64,000 nucleotides of DNA from Mya arenaria (Eukaryota; Mollusca; Bivalvia; Myida; Myidae), in assembly GCF_026914265.1 (NCBI RefSeq), contig NC_069124.1:11921723-11985722 (forward strand), in the 5' to 3' direction. A program made the translations under genes and the position numbers. Shown piece after piece: positions 47,868 through 59,354 of this stretch. A model generated the notes under the pieces. The model saw only the letters and a program-made list of their open reading frames with translations, was not told the origin of the DNA and ran no database searches. Numbering within the stretch: position 1 is the stretch's first letter; every line of letters starts with the position of its first letter.

Positions 47868-48361
47868 TTAAAGAGACTTACAGCAGATTTGCACCCAATT
47901 ATTTTTTCTGTAACGAATCTCAGGACTATTATCTAATAGAATGTGTAACGCTTAGATCACAATTGTAAAAAAGTACTAAAATGTAAAACAAAATTGTGTC
48001 GGAGACTGGGTTCGAACCCGTGTCGCCAAAATTGCAATCTAGAGTCGTATCCACTGAACCACAGCGGCTTAATTTCTAGGGGTGACATATTTAAGCTATA
48101 CACCTACCTCGGTAATATCAGGTGGTAACAGCGACTAGCCAATCACGCATAAGGAATGAATTATATCTGGTAGACATACCCAGTAATCTTTTTTAATGGA
48201 AAAATATGAAATAATGCTAAACTTAAATAAATTGTAAAATATGCGGTAGTTCAGTTATTAAGTTTCAATGCATTGTACACATCGATGCCAAGTTTATGTC
48301 AGTTTTCGACAATTTTCTCCTTTTTTTCGCTATTTTATTATACGGAGTACAGCTCCTTTAA
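47868..48361. mobile_element. TTAA element C with tRNA-like interior
   Basis: TTAA at both ends; left TTAAAGAGACTTACAG and right CTGTACTCC-type complement are weakly inverted. 47998-48070 on the minus strand resembles a tRNA: an A-box-like TGGTTCAGTGGATA and the B-box GGGTTCGAACCC. The acceptor arms do not pair, so it is not a working tRNA gene. Best read as a tRNA-derived SINE unit that has become part of a TTAA-bounded element. Confidence 0.6.
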
Positions 48362-49309
48362 AAATCTAATATATACACAATGCTGTTTTACATATAAAAA
48401 TAGTTAAGTACATGTTGATTGTCATTGGTGGTATTTTTTTCTATGACGTCAAAGCTATCAATTATATCTAACGAGGGTAGGTCATTTTTATGGTAGTCAA
48501 TTGCTTTGTCAGTGCATCTTATTATTTCCTGATATCTTCTGAATAAAGATAATTTAACTTTTTTTCGAAGCAGGAGATTTAACTGGAGTGTGGGCAGTTA
48601 TATTGTTTACCTTCTAGAATGGCAATTTTATCGTGTTTTGACTGTTGCCTTTCTTTTACAGGGGATGTACATGAAACGGGTTTGGATAGAGAATATTTTT
48701 TATATATCTTCCATTTTATTGTTGTCATTCCTTCATCCATTGCATATATCCACCTCAGTTTGTTAACATGTGGTGAAATGTGCGTGGGCCGATTCCGTCT
48801 CCAACGGAATTGGATGGCCTTACCAAAACATGAATTTTACATTTTAAAATCGATCAAGTTGATATATAATAAATGTTGTATGCATGATCGTCACAGTTGA
48901 GATAGAAATTCAAACTATAAAATAAAAATAATCATGTTACCATAAAGAAGTTAAACATACCGTTTAAACATAGCTTTCTTTATAAAGCTAAGAAGAAGTT
49001 CATTCTCTTTTAACGCTTGTTTAATTTCTTAAATATAACCCATTATTAAGAAATACATACAAAACAAAAGCTCACGGCACACGAAGCATTTCATCGTTCT
49101 ACAAATTTTGTCTTGTTAAAATTTTGGCCAAGCGGATTGCATTGTTAAAATACAAGCAAATCAAAAATATTTCAAACGTGTAGAAGCAGAAAATAGCATA
49201 ATCTTTTATAGGCTTAAAAATATGTTCATATATTTTCTGTCAAAAAAATAAGTTGACATCACTTACTTGTTTTTACGGTTTTAACCCGTGGTGACCCATG
49301 TGAGAACCC
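48362..49309. other. Intergenic
   Basis: AT-rich; a 93-codon frame at 48619 has no supporting features. Confidence 0.4.
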
Positions 49310-49825
49310 CGCTGAAGTCACATGATTCCTCACCCTACGCTATCCTCACTATTCTACTTTAACCATGCTATAACCAAACTACCTAAGGCGATTAACCCTT
49401 GCGAAGATTTAGCGTTTGTTCCTTTGGCTCTTGTTTCCCTTACACTGCATGTGTTAGTCGTATGCGTATTAGAGCTTTCGTGCATCAGTGTATAACACTG
49501 ACACACGGGACCCCGTTTAATGTCTTTCCCAGGAGATGATAAGTTTGCTTCGGTGATAAAGCGGTGAATCGAACATGCGACTCTTGAGAATAAGATCGGC
49601 TTTTAATTTTCCTTTAGTACATGAACACCTTCCAGGGCAATTTAAAGTCTATATGCATATGCAGCCTAGCTTAGATAAATAACTCTTGTTATGCCCTAGC
49701 GCATTTTTGCGGAATTCATTTCCCCTGCACCGCAAATCAAAACATCGGGAATGAGCTAATTTTAGATAATTATTGTGGATGCGATAATTGCCCCAAATCC
49801 CCTCCCAGTACACAAACACACACAC
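49310..49825. repeat. ~510-bp SINE-like block, copy 1 of a pair
   Basis: It aligns over its whole length with 51394-51905 in the same orientation (cctaaggcgattaaccctt, gttagtcgtatgcgtattag, agctttcgtgca, gggaccccgttta, gtgaatcgaacatgcgactc, aaatcaa.aca.cg). The B-box-like tgaatcgaacatgcgac suggests a tRNA-derived part on the minus strand. Confidence 0.75.
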
Positions 49826-51393
49826 TGGACTTCTCAAGTTACCTTTCTCAATGTTGTGTCTGAAAAGTGTTGGTATTTGGTAATTATCCCACCAAGTACT
49901 TTCTCGCATTGACTTTATATGATGTAAGCTGGTATAACAATTACCCCTTCCAGTGTACCAGTTCCTAAAAAAACATTAATTTATAGCTATTTTGAACCTG
50001 TCATGCATGATAATTTGGGCAGTGTCATGCTTTTCATGTATGATTATTTTCATATTTGTTTCCAGTTTTGATAGTTGTTTGAGATTCAACACAGAAAAAA
50101 ACCCATGCTTTTCATGTATGATTATTTTCATATAATTTTGTTTCCCGTTTTGATAGTTGTTTGAGTTACCTTGAAATGTATACCTTGAATGTTTTGATTT
50201 ATTCCTTTAAGTGAAGTTATAGCTATTAGTTCTTCCCAGATAGTTCCTGTTTATTTGTCTAAATCGTTTGACTCAGTGTTTGAGAAGATGCGTTATCTTT
50301 TGTGATAACTTTTGCGTTTTGGAGGTTTTGTTGTTGCTGTTGTTGTTTTGTTGTTGCTTTTTTTGTTGTTGTTCTTGTTTTTCTGTTTGTTTCTTTTTGG
50401 CACGGGGTGGGGTCGGTGGGTGCTCTGACTCATTCTCATTTTCACTATCCTTACCCCGATGCATACAGCTTGCTCTCGTTAAAGATGTACTTGGCTTATA
50501 TTGTACTTGACCATCATTAATCGATAAATTTATTTTGATGATTGTGTAGTTTTTCAGTGGTGGTTGTTTTTGTGGTGTTTGTTATGCGAGGAATTGCGAT
50601 CCGAACATACCCGATTGATGAACGCAATTGCCGAAAGGCAGTTCATTTAAGGAATGGAAGTTGAGGTGTAAATATACGTTTGTGTCTCTAGATCATGGTG
50701 TTTTGTTCCTTGCTTTTTGCCTCAGGGTGTAACAGCGTTTTTACCATGTCCCTTATCATTTAACAACCAGTCCAAACTATCTACGTAATAATTATTATTG
50801 ACTTGTTGGTGTACCCTTTTTCACAAATGTTTTGTTATAAAGTTGTAGTTGTTTATTAATTTAGAGGCATTCAGCGGCATACACCTCAACGTCTTGCCAT
50901 TCTTTTTGTTTATATGACTGGGTTTTGTAATGTGAGATATAGAAGCATGAGACAATTCACCATGCATACACAAAAGGTATTTCAATACGCTGCTATCTGA
51001 CTAAAATCTAACCAGTCCTCATGCTTCAATGTTGTCCAATTTCCACACTTTCAAATTCATAAAGCGATTCTTTCAATAGCTTATTTTTAGTAAATGGTGG
51101 TAATTTTAGCCTATTTCTGTGTCTCCTATTTAAAGGAATTGATATTTATCAGAATCTGAATATGTCTTACCATGTGGTATGTGTGTGTATGTCTGTTTAT
51201 ATTGTGAGAGTCTGATTTATTTATCTGACGTGATGTGTGACCCTGCGTGCCGACATGCATCTTTAATTGCATTTTCTACTTATTGGATAATGTTAACCAA
51301 TGAGCCTTTACTTGGTATGACTTCTTACGCTTCTCCTCAACTTTATCAGGAAAAATGTTGCCTTAACTTCAATAAGATGTCCGTGCGCTCAAG
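49826..51393. other. Spacer between the SINE-like pair
   Basis: A (TTG)n-like low-complexity tract at 50318-50400 and a duplicated phrase, catgcttttcatgtatgattattttcatat (at about 50027 and 50104), are the only structures seen. Confidence 0.5.
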
Positions 51394-51905
51394 CTGAAGT
51401 TACGTGAGTCCTCATCCTACGCTACCCTCATTATGCTACTTTAACAATGCTAAAACCAAACTACCTAAGGCGATTAACCCTTGCAAAGATTTAGCGTATA
51501 TTCCTTTGGCTTTTATCTCCCTTACACTGCATGATTGTGTTAGTCGTATGCGTATTAGAGCTTTCGTGCACGAGTGTATAACACTGGCACACGGGACCCC
51601 GTTTAACGTCTCTCCCGGGAGATGATTAGTTTGCTTTAGTGGTGAGGCATGAATCAAACATGCGACTGTTGAGAAAAAGATCGGCTTTTTAATTTTCCTT
51701 TAGTACAATGACACCATTCAGAGCCATTCAAAGTATATATGCATATGCAACCTTGCTAAGATGAATAACTCTTGCTTTGCTCTAGCGTATTTTTGCGGGT
51801 TTCATTTCCCCTTCACCGCAAATCAATACACCGAGAATAAGCTAATTTTAGATATTTTTTGTGAATGCGATGATTGACCCCGCCCCCCACCCACACACAA
51901 TCGCG
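51394..51905. repeat. ~510-bp SINE-like block, copy 2 of a pair
   Basis: Direct repeat of 49310-49825, roughly 85% alike by eye. Frames of about 73 codons on both strands are repeat artefacts. Confidence 0.75.
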
Positions 51906-52604
51906 CGTACTTGCAAGCACCGCCAACTGAGGACATGAAACATTTCACATCCAAATGAGGACACCATTTTCCAGGGTGTTATTTTGTAAAATAATTACGG
52001 CAATGTGTTAAGCGGACTTAAAGCTATCTGGGTAGAGGTTTAAATACGTAAACATTTTTTAACAAATCACCGCCAACCAGGGACATTGACACACCCGAAA
52101 AAGGCGTACGAAACACCTTCAACCAAGGACATTCTGCCTCCGACCTCCAAATGAGGACAATTTATTATCAGGCAAATTTGAAGAAAAAACAAAGCGGTTG
52201 TTCGGGAAACGTTATACGTCAACCTGTACATTGTGTGATTTGACTATAAACCCTCATTTAAGAAAAACATATAATCGGACAATGAAGAACCCAACGGGGG
52301 TCACACCGATCTCATTGGTTCATTTGTTTAACATTCTGCATGGCGTTATTTAACAGATTCCGTTTGTCATTCTTACATGTTTGCTTCATTGATCCACATA
52401 TATCCCTCGATATTCTTTGTTTACGACAAATAACAACTTCTAAATCCCAGAATCTGTTCAGGATGCACATTATCAAGTATGTCCATTCTAGATGGACCTT
52501 CGATTTAATCGATTTCATTATTCTGTCAAAGTCGACATTGTTTCTACGTTGTGTTTCTTTTCACTGGTCCATGGGACTTGTTTCGTGGTCGTTGGAGCGC
52601 TAGA
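51906..52604. other. Intergenic
   Basis: Short phrases accaagga.catt and tccaaatgaggaca recur (51950-52160). No gene recognised. Confidence 0.4.
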
Positions 52605-53510
52605 TTGCGGAGTTGGAGTCATGGACGTTGAAACGCAGGCTCGCGGGCTTGGAGTCGTGGTAGTTCCGGCGCTGGGTCGCGTGACGAGAGACGTAGTCGT
52701 TTGAGCGCTAGGTTGGGGTTAGAGTCAGAGTCGTTGCAGCGCTGGGATGTTTGATTAGAGACGTGGTCATTAGAGTGCTAGGTCGCGGGATAGGAGTCAA
52801 TGTCGTTGAAACGATGGGCTTGTGATGAGAGACGTGTTCGTTAGAGCGCTAGGTCGCGGGAATGGAGTCATGGTTGTTGAAACGCTGAGTCGTGTGATGA
52901 GAGACGTGGTCGTTAGAGCGCTAGGTCGTGGGAATGGAGTCATGGTAGCTGAAATGCTGGGTCGTGCATTGAGAAACGTGGTCGTTAGAGCGCTAGGTCG
53001 CGGGAATGAAGTCATGGTTGTTGAAACGCTGAGTCGTGTGATGAGAGACGTGGTCGTTAGAGCACAAGGTCGCGGGAATGGAGTCATGGTCGTTGAAACG
53101 CTGGGTCGTGCATTTAGAGACGTGGTCGTTGGAGCGCTAGGACACCGGAATGGGGTCATGGTTGTTGAAACGCCGGTTTGTGTGATTGGAGACGTGGTCG
53201 TTAGAGCGCTAGGTTGCGAAATTGGAGTCATGGTCGTTGAAACACTGGATCGTGTAATGAGAGACGTGGTCGTTGGAACGCTAGGGCGTGGGAATGGGGT
53301 CATGGTCGTTGAAATGCTAGGTCGTGTGAACAAAGACATTGTCTTTAAAACATAAGTTCGCGGGATTGGAGTCATGGACGTTGAAACGCCGGGTCGTGTG
53401 ATGAGAGACGTTGTCGTTGGAGCGCTAGGATCCGGAAATGTAGTCATGGTCGTGGAAACGTTTGGTCGTGTGATAAGAGACGTTGTTGTTGGAGCGCTTG
53501 GTTGCTGTCA
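52605..53510. repeat. 72-bp minisatellite, open on both strands
   Basis: About 12 units of 72 bases (for example gagacg at 52829 and 52901): gagacgtggtcgttagagcg, ctaggtcgcgggaatggagt, catggtcgttgaaacgctgg, gtcgtgtgatga. Because 72 is a multiple of 24 codons, long frames exist on both strands: Val/Arg/Gly-rich on plus and a mucin-like Thr/Ser/Pro repeat on minus. No start context, splice site or signal peptide supports either. Confidence 0.85.
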
Positions 53511-54780
53511 ATCTACAAGATAACACTGGGCGAACACTTATTCTTAGTAAATCAATTAGGTACTTGACCAGATAAGGCGTTGTAAGTATGTAAATCAAAC
53601 AGTTCAATGGACTTTCGCTAGATTTCGCTTATGTTTATTTTTATTTAATCAAGTTCTGCCCGTAATCATTATCTGCATTATGACTAGGAACTGCCATAAT
53701 GCTATCACTACATGTGTAGTGGTTAATGAACTTAGTAAGATGAGATAGAAGTGACTGCACTTCCCAGTCAATTTATATGAACATTTGAAGAAACAGAGTG
53801 ATCCGTGACAAGAGATCCGTGTGCGAAGCATGCAACCGCTTGGTTCTTTAAAGCACCGGCACTTTCCTTTGTATCACCAGAACAAGATACAATAATGTTT
53901 ATTTGTAATACACGTGTATAAACAAATGAGCTATTTCCGACACGTATAGCATCATAATAAGCAATATCATAAAAAAGTGCACAGCGGGAAAGAAATACAA
54001 GATATTAAATTTAATGCCGAAAATAGAACGACACAAAGGCAATCATAAAATTGATTCCTAAATAGTGGGTGATTAGGAATTGATTCACACAAATAAAAAC
54101 ATTATAATTTTGGGCCACGGCATAAGAATAGCTAGCATAAATATAGCCGTGATCCATGACAACTTTATAAATAGTCTTATATATGGTTTACTTCGCCAGC
54201 ATTTTACGATTTTGAATAATATATTTCCTTAACTTTTTTTCTTAATTTCGAAAATAAATTTGGATAAAATAAATAGGACCATGCGATATTCATTGGAAAA
54301 ACTTTGTCGCCAAAGACTATGATATCTACGGTCATTTTCAAACTTGCATATTTTAAAGCATTTTAATACTGTACTTTGATAGCTGTATTGGTAGGGTATT
54401 TTTCTTATGAATTTTGTTTTCTTTTTCATAAGCCGAATTTCAATGAATAAAGTTTTTTTTCAATATATCTATAGAGTCGTAAATTACCCAATAGGTTCGT
54501 GTTTTACCCTATACAATTATTCTCACCATTACCAAATAAGTTTACGGTCGGAACGCTCGAACAAAATTTAACAATGAATTAAGAAATAATTAAAATTATA
54601 CAGGATCCCCGAAAGGGCCGTGTTTTCCGTAAACAAATATCATAGGGCCTTACTTAGGCCCATTTTACACTAGTTTACAATCGGAACACCCTTACCATCT
54701 CCCCCATAAAACAAATGTGTTCCAATTGATTACTGTGAAAGGTTATGTTGCACGAAATTTTTGATGATTGGATTATAATG
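53511..54780. other. Intergenic, no feature seen
   Basis: AT-rich. Confidence 0.4.
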
Positions 54781-54918
54781 TTATTAATTAGGTGAAATCA
54801 TATTGGCCTAGTTATTTGTCTGAGGTTAGATGTATTTGCCTGAGCCCTTTCGGGCTCAGGCAAATACAGCTGACCGAGGACAAATAACTGGGCCAATATG
54901 AAATCACCTAATTAATAA
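54781..54918. repeat. Near-perfect foldback, ~64-bp arms
   Basis: ttattaattaggtgaaatca onward returns as reverse complement ending aattaataa at 54918. The centre gcctgagccc tttc gggctcaggc is perfect. There are only a few mismatches along the arms. At about 138 bases it has almost no loop, as in a foldback MITE. Confidence 0.85.
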
Positions 54919-55767
54919 GTATTTTATTAATTAACTATTACCATTTTGGTTAAAAACATTCTTATAACTTATATTTAGTCCACAGTGAAGCCGTATATAT
55001 CCCTTATTCATTCATGGTGTCTGCTTTTCTAGACTTGACTTTGCTGATTTTGACATGCATCCTTAAAGTGACATTGCACATACTTAAGAATAAACCACTG
55101 TACATTGTAAGGAAGAATGTCTTTTCGTCTTAATTTCGTAAATCGTTTGCCAAAAACGCCAACGTTTCACCTTCGTCGTCCATTTTGTCGGTGTATAAAA
55201 TCGTAATAGTCGTAAAATCCACAAACGGGTTAAATACAACTGTAATATCAAAGCGTACAAGGTGGTGCAATCATTCAATAGGTTCAAGTATTCCAAATAG
55301 GTTTATACAAAGCACAAACTTTTCAAAACAGTCGGAAAACGTAAAACAAAATGCCTACCTTTAAAAATAATTTCCGGCATATTTCTCATATTAGACGAGT
55401 TCCGACAGCCAATGAAAATGGCCCATTTCTAAATTCCTATATTAGCTGAGTTTTTTAGCCAATCAAAACGGAGGACACTCATATTAGACGAGTTTTGTTG
55501 ATATTGGCCGAGTTTGGTTGATATTGAGCGAGTTCTGGCATATATTGTCTTCAATTGTCTGGTATTGGTACCGCAATTGTCTCTGTATCTCGCCAAATTA
55601 CGTAATAGTTGATTAATAATATACCATATTTATCGAGTACCGCGATTGATATTTGTTTATATACGAAGTCGATACATGTGTATTTATTGCAAATATTAAC
55701 ACCATTATAATAACTTAAAAAGTATAACTTTTAGGTAGACAAACAAGCTCTGTCTCCGGTCACCTGC
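54919..55767. other. Intergenic
   Basis: Short phrases of the type atattagacgagttt and gatattg..cgagttt recur at 55385-55530. Otherwise nothing. Confidence 0.4.
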
Positions 55768-56110
55768 CTTAAAGTGACACTCAAAATCAACTCATACCCA
55801 TGTATGACAAACATACATTTTAAGCGATAAACCTTTAACTACTTACTAAATAATACATATATGGAAAGAATAACTTACTGATAGCATGATTGTTATCGTG
55901 TTTTTAATGGCTAAAAACGCAAAAATATTAAATAATTGGTGAATGCTAAAAGATGTTCTGTGATTTACAATAGTCGTATCAGGTAGGAATACCGTGTTTT
56001 CTGCATCCTTCTTTAAAATTTAACTCGGTATCCTTCATAAGAACCATTGTTTTGACATGTATTCATCCTTTTTGGTGTTTTTAAACAATCGTATTAGTTA
56101 CGGTATATAT
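55768..56110. repeat. Dispersed repeat beginning TTAAAGTGACACTC
   Basis: The left edge is TTAA-AGTGACACTC. The right part matches 14700-14835 (gaatgctaaa, aactcggtatcctt, aaccattg, gtattagtta). Non-coding. Confidence 0.55.
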
Positions 56111-57439
56111 TACATGGGTATAAGAGTGCATCTTCAAAAAAGGGTAGGTTTGACGGCAAATCTTTTTTCAAGTTATTATTTTTATTACCAAAATTTACCC
56201 TTTGTGACCCAAAACCATAGATTATGTGCTTCAAAACATCAGAAATTCCAGCATTAGAATCTTTGACATTATCTAAAGCCTAAAGTACTTCAGTGTCCTA
56301 CTTATGGTGAAACCAAGCATAAATGTATAATGAAACTATGTACAATCCTCCAATGTATATCAGCGTCATGGCAAAGGGTTACTTTATTTAATGGAGCGAT
56401 ATCTTGGTAATTCATCGTCAGGGTGCATGTAATGTAAATTCATACATATAATTATGTATGATTATTTAAATAATGCAAATTAATAACCATTTCTCTCATT
56501 ATAATAGCAGGGTTGCTGACCCTTTAATACTAAGAAATATCAGCCTCGACTATAGGCAGAGAAATTACCCATTTTTTACTTTCAAAAATCCATTGTTCGA
56601 GGGCTCTACACTTATTCGAAAAATCATGTAATGTTTGTACGAGATTTTCTTAGTTTGTTCAGGCGTATAGGAGCTGGAATCACAGGGGCCGTGGACGCGG
56701 CCCCAATATTCTAGCTAGTAACGACTATCGATTTAAAAAAATAAATGTTTTTCAAATGAAGCTACGCGCATATAGATTAATACCAGTCTGACACGATATT
56801 GAATATACAGGTCACCATGGCATTGTTACTCTAATTGATTAAAATGTATTTAATGTGTGTGATTTATTCATTTGTGACTATTTGTAACTGTTTGTCCCAA
56901 CTCACCCTTACCAAAAACAAACACCGTTTATGCTGACGAGACTAGTTTATTTGTGGCAACAACAGATACAAGGGGGTGGCAACAACAAAAATCCAAACAC
57001 AAGAGTGTACTACAACTATTATTAACTTCTTTGCGTGTATATAAAACTATACTAGCATTTTTACGTATTTTCATATATAACGTTATAACGTTATATGTAC
57101 ACTAGTATACATATATCACCCCCAAATTGAGCATGTCACAATCCTATCGAAAAACATATGTTTCTGAATCAGTAACGTATGTAAAAAGATAAGATCGAAT
57201 ATCATTCTCTGGGATATTGGCCACCCAGGAAAAACCTCGCTTATCTTTTTTAAATGTGCCCGAACAGCAGTCTCGGTAGAAATGATCAACGCCCACTTAA
57301 CCCGCCTAACTACGTCAGTTCCCGCGCTTTATAGCGCCACCTACAAAACTGACCAAACCAGACTAGTTTATAGATCTATTAGCAAATTTAGAAGAGAATT
57401 TTATATTTTCGTGATTCTATATTACATATTATTACCATT
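56111..57439. other. Intergenic flank of the retroelement
   Basis: A short palindrome (aacgttataacgtt) at about 57080. The 3' end of the retroelement at 57440 is not delimited by a recognisable repeat. Confidence 0.4.
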
Positions 57440-59026
57440 TCATAATTTGAATGATTTTGTTATCAATAATTTCTTGTCTAATGAATCCTTTATATAACCG
57501 TCATTTGCCTGGACGGTTTTCCATCTACCGTGCCTCTTTATACATCTATCAGATATACCATCCGCGTTTGCTGCGGATGTCGCACCGCTAGCTCGCAAAG
57601 TATGCGTACCCAGCTTCAAATCTGGTGCTACCATTGATAATTTTTAAACAATACATTCCCATGCGCTTGTGTAACTGATCTCTTTGTTTTTAGTTATTAA
57701 TCGAAATGAGCCTTTTGATTTTAAGACGGGTTTGAATGAAAATTCATCTGAAGTTTCATCAAGTCCTGCCAAATTCATATAACGTTGTAACAAGATATAT
57801 GGACAAGCGATTGTGCCACATTTAGCTTTCAAAAACTCCCTTCCCTCCTTATAAATGTCAGTTTTACTTAATCTTATCTTGAGCACTATATGATCAGTTT
57901 GAAAATTCACGTCCGAACAAAGGAGGTTGCTCATTTCGTTATAACGCAAAAATCCAGCATAGCACAGTAATATCATAGCTAAATCTCTTACATTTGTTAG
58001 TGACATGTCTTTCTCAATTGAAGTACACAAATCTATGAGCATTGTGGAATCTACAACATCTTTCTTATTCTTTGGTTTAGAACGTAGTCTTTTTGCGGCA
58101 TCACATAAATGTTTCACAAAACCGCTAACCGTAGGATCTGCCAATCCGCGTATAGAATGAATCCATTTAATGGCATAAATTGCCGAAGAAATGGCACTGT
58201 AAGATTTTCCATTATCAAGCATATGAGATATGTACATTGCCACTGACATAGCATTCGCTGGTCGGCATGACAAATGCATTGAATCACAAAACTTTCAAAA
58301 CTTTTGAAATAACCACTAAACTTCTCCGTTGTAGTAGGCGTCCTCGATTGTAAAACATAGCGTGCCATCTTTCCAGTGATATCATCCGATTTGCTAATGT
58401 CTATGCTAACCTCTTTTATCTGTTGCTGAATTGTTGCTTTCAGACCAAGACCTGTCAAAATAATCAATATATGAACATCTATCTTATACAAACTTTGTCT
58501 TAAGAGCTATCATATGAAAAGGTAACGGATTCTTACTGAAAACCCCGTTATTACCCTTTCCGTTTTACCATTTTTACTCTTTTTCAATCTTTGAAATTCA
58601 TTTAACGACCAACCTTGGTGGAGGCACAAGCCAATTGTTATATCCTTTTCAAGATTGACTGAATGCATCAATAGCTTCGGTTCCATGAACCCACCATCTT
58701 GAATTGAATCGCTTACATTATCTATTGTAGGAAGAATCAAATCTATCTACTTTGTATTTCCCCCAAAGATTGTCAAAATTACAGAACCACGTTTTTGATA
58801 AAAACCAGTCGTCACAGTCTCCACATCTGCTTAAAAAATCTTCTTGACAATTATCATTCCTTGGAAGCCATGCTGGATCTATCGAAACGTAATTTTTCTC
58901 ACAAAAATGAAAAATATGAGATGCGATTAAATGTAAATCCTCTTTTTTGCTACCATTTTGCAAAATAGACTGTACGTTCTTATTATCTGAATAAACTTTT
59001 ACAGTTTTATCCCTTATTATGTCCAC
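57440..59026 (-). mobile_element. DIRS/Ngaro-type retroelement remnant (RNase H + tyrosine recombinase)
   Basis: Minus-strand reading, 5' to 3'. From 59026 an RNase H region carries VKVYSDNKNVQSIL, SIDPAWLPRNDN and LSRCGD. Next come RFNSRWW, GTEAIDAFSQ and NNWLVPPPRLVV (58710-58560), typical of the end of DIRS-like pol. From 58491 follows a tyrosine recombinase with AMSVAMYISHMLD, RDLAMILLCYAGFLRYNEM (catalytic Arg), LSKTD, then HTLRAS, KRHGRWKT and DGYIKD (H-x-x-R, His/Trp box, Tyr). It is broken by stops in the RNase H tail, a frameshift at about 58290 and a TAA at about 57644 just before the HTLR box. No reverse transcriptase is visible upstream, so the copy is 5' truncated. Confidence 0.75.
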
Positions 59027-59354
59027 TTGACATTGTAATATTGAAACTTATACATATTTTAAGAAAAGGGATATGGGTTTCACAGTCATTCATTTGGAAC
59101 ACTTCTCATGCAGGTCCACAGTAATATATATTTAGTCAACTTCCCAAGTCAACATTCTATGATATCATGTAACCTCTGAATTCACGACAGTATTATACAA
59201 GCAAACAATATTCCATTTCTAAATTGTGTATATGTCATATACATTGTATTGCTTACATTTCTTTTCGCCAATAAGTACCATGGCTGTTTGCATAATAATA
59301 GTAAACAAATATACAAATGAACGACAAGTATACAAAGTTGCCGACAAACATTTC
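59027..59354. other. Spacer between retroelement and long repeat B
   Basis: No reverse transcriptase remnant or other feature recognised. Confidence 0.4.

Noticed and set aside
47998..48070. Possible tRNA gene on the minus strand
   Set aside because: A- and B-box-like blocks are present, but the acceptor arm does not pair and it lies inside a repeat; better explained as a tRNA-derived element.
49560..49600. Possible tRNA gene (tgaatcgaacatgcgac)
   Set aside because: Only a B-box-like block; the whole 510-base context is duplicated at 51394, so it is a SINE-like repeat.
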